Shown in pieces: positions 63,965 through 64,000 of a stretch of 64,000 bases of DNA; the stretch's first letter is position 1, and each line of letters starts with the position of its first letter. Both the position numbers and the translations under genes were made by a program. The stretch comes from Diphasiastrum complanatum (Eukaryota > Streptophyta > Lycopodiopsida > Lycopodiales > Lycopodiaceae): positions 66,496,644 through 66,560,643 of the forward strand of contig CM055097.1 of the NCBI GenBank assembly GCA_029204225.1. The letters are read 5' to 3'. A model generated the notes under the pieces. That model worked only from the letters and a program-made list of their open reading frames with translations. It made no database searches and had not been told where the DNA came from.

Positions 63965-64000
63965 GTAAACCCACATCAGAGAAACGAAGTTGAACCTAGA

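Larger units (their letters stand above)
60960..64000 (+). mobile_element. Cop6: plus-strand copia element, split by a solo LTR, runs off the window
   Basis: Gag pieces lie on both sides of the LTR insertion at 61,136-62,362. Protease, integrase and the region before RT follow up to the right edge. Stops and frameshifts are scattered, so the element is dead. RT and RNase H would lie beyond 64,000. Confidence 0.85.

Overview
This window is nuclear DNA of a land plant. The evidence is plant-type Ty1-copia and Ty3-gypsy retrotransposons with plant primer-binding sites, a plant-style ribosomal protein gene with telo-box and site II promoter motifs, a plant SC35-like SR splicing factor, and a plant U2 snRNA gene with an upstream sequence element. 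The DNA is AT-rich and gene-poor, with long introns and long (CT)n/(GA)n microsatellites. That would suit a large-genome seed plant, but I cannot name the species or clade.

Four genes look real. (1) RPS15A (uS8), plus strand, 14,781-18,017: three coding exons give exactly 130 residues, and a 5'UTR intron is likely. (2) An SC35-like SR protein (SCL type), minus strand, 37,144-24,236: six coding exons whose phases all agree. Its first intron is about 9.8 kb and contains a whole broken copia element. (3) A single-exon class 3-type lipase, minus strand, 43,601-42,462. (4) A U2 snRNA gene, plus strand, 50,892-51,087, with promoter elements at the expected distances.

Most of the rest is transposon debris. 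From left to right: a broken minus-strand copia (Cop1, about 1.1-5.46 kb); a 151-bp satellite array (6.2-7.5 kb); a short methyltransferase-like fragment (8.1-8.46 kb); an internally deleted gypsy with its LTR (Gyp1, 9.8-12.2 kb); the RPS15A locus; a hAT-like transposase scrap (20.1 kb); a tRNA-like retroposon with a 14-bp target duplication (21.4 kb); a small inverted-repeat element with a 9-bp target duplication (22.7 kb) and a second one inside the SR gene (25.5 kb); copia Cop2 (28.7-33.35 kb) inside SR-gene intron 1; decayed unknown sequence; microsatellites around the lipase; a decayed copia tail (Cop3, 44 kb); diverged direct duplications (45-50 kb); the U2 gene; a nearly complete minus-strand copia (Cop4, about 52-58.6 kb) whose only visible coding break is one in-frame stop; a copia RNase H scrap (Cop5, 58.7 kb); a second array of the same satellite family (59.4-60.25 kb); and a plus-strand copia (Cop6) running off the right edge, with a solo gypsy LTR (61,136-62,362) inserted in its gag.

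The four genes do not form a functional cluster. Two of them, the U2 snRNA and the SR protein, both act in pre-mRNA splicing. I see no new multi-gene system. The best leads are the methyltransferase-like fragment, the paired satellite arrays with a shared flank, the U2 stem substitution that appears compensatory, and the copia element bracketed by inverted-related arms inside the SR-gene intron.
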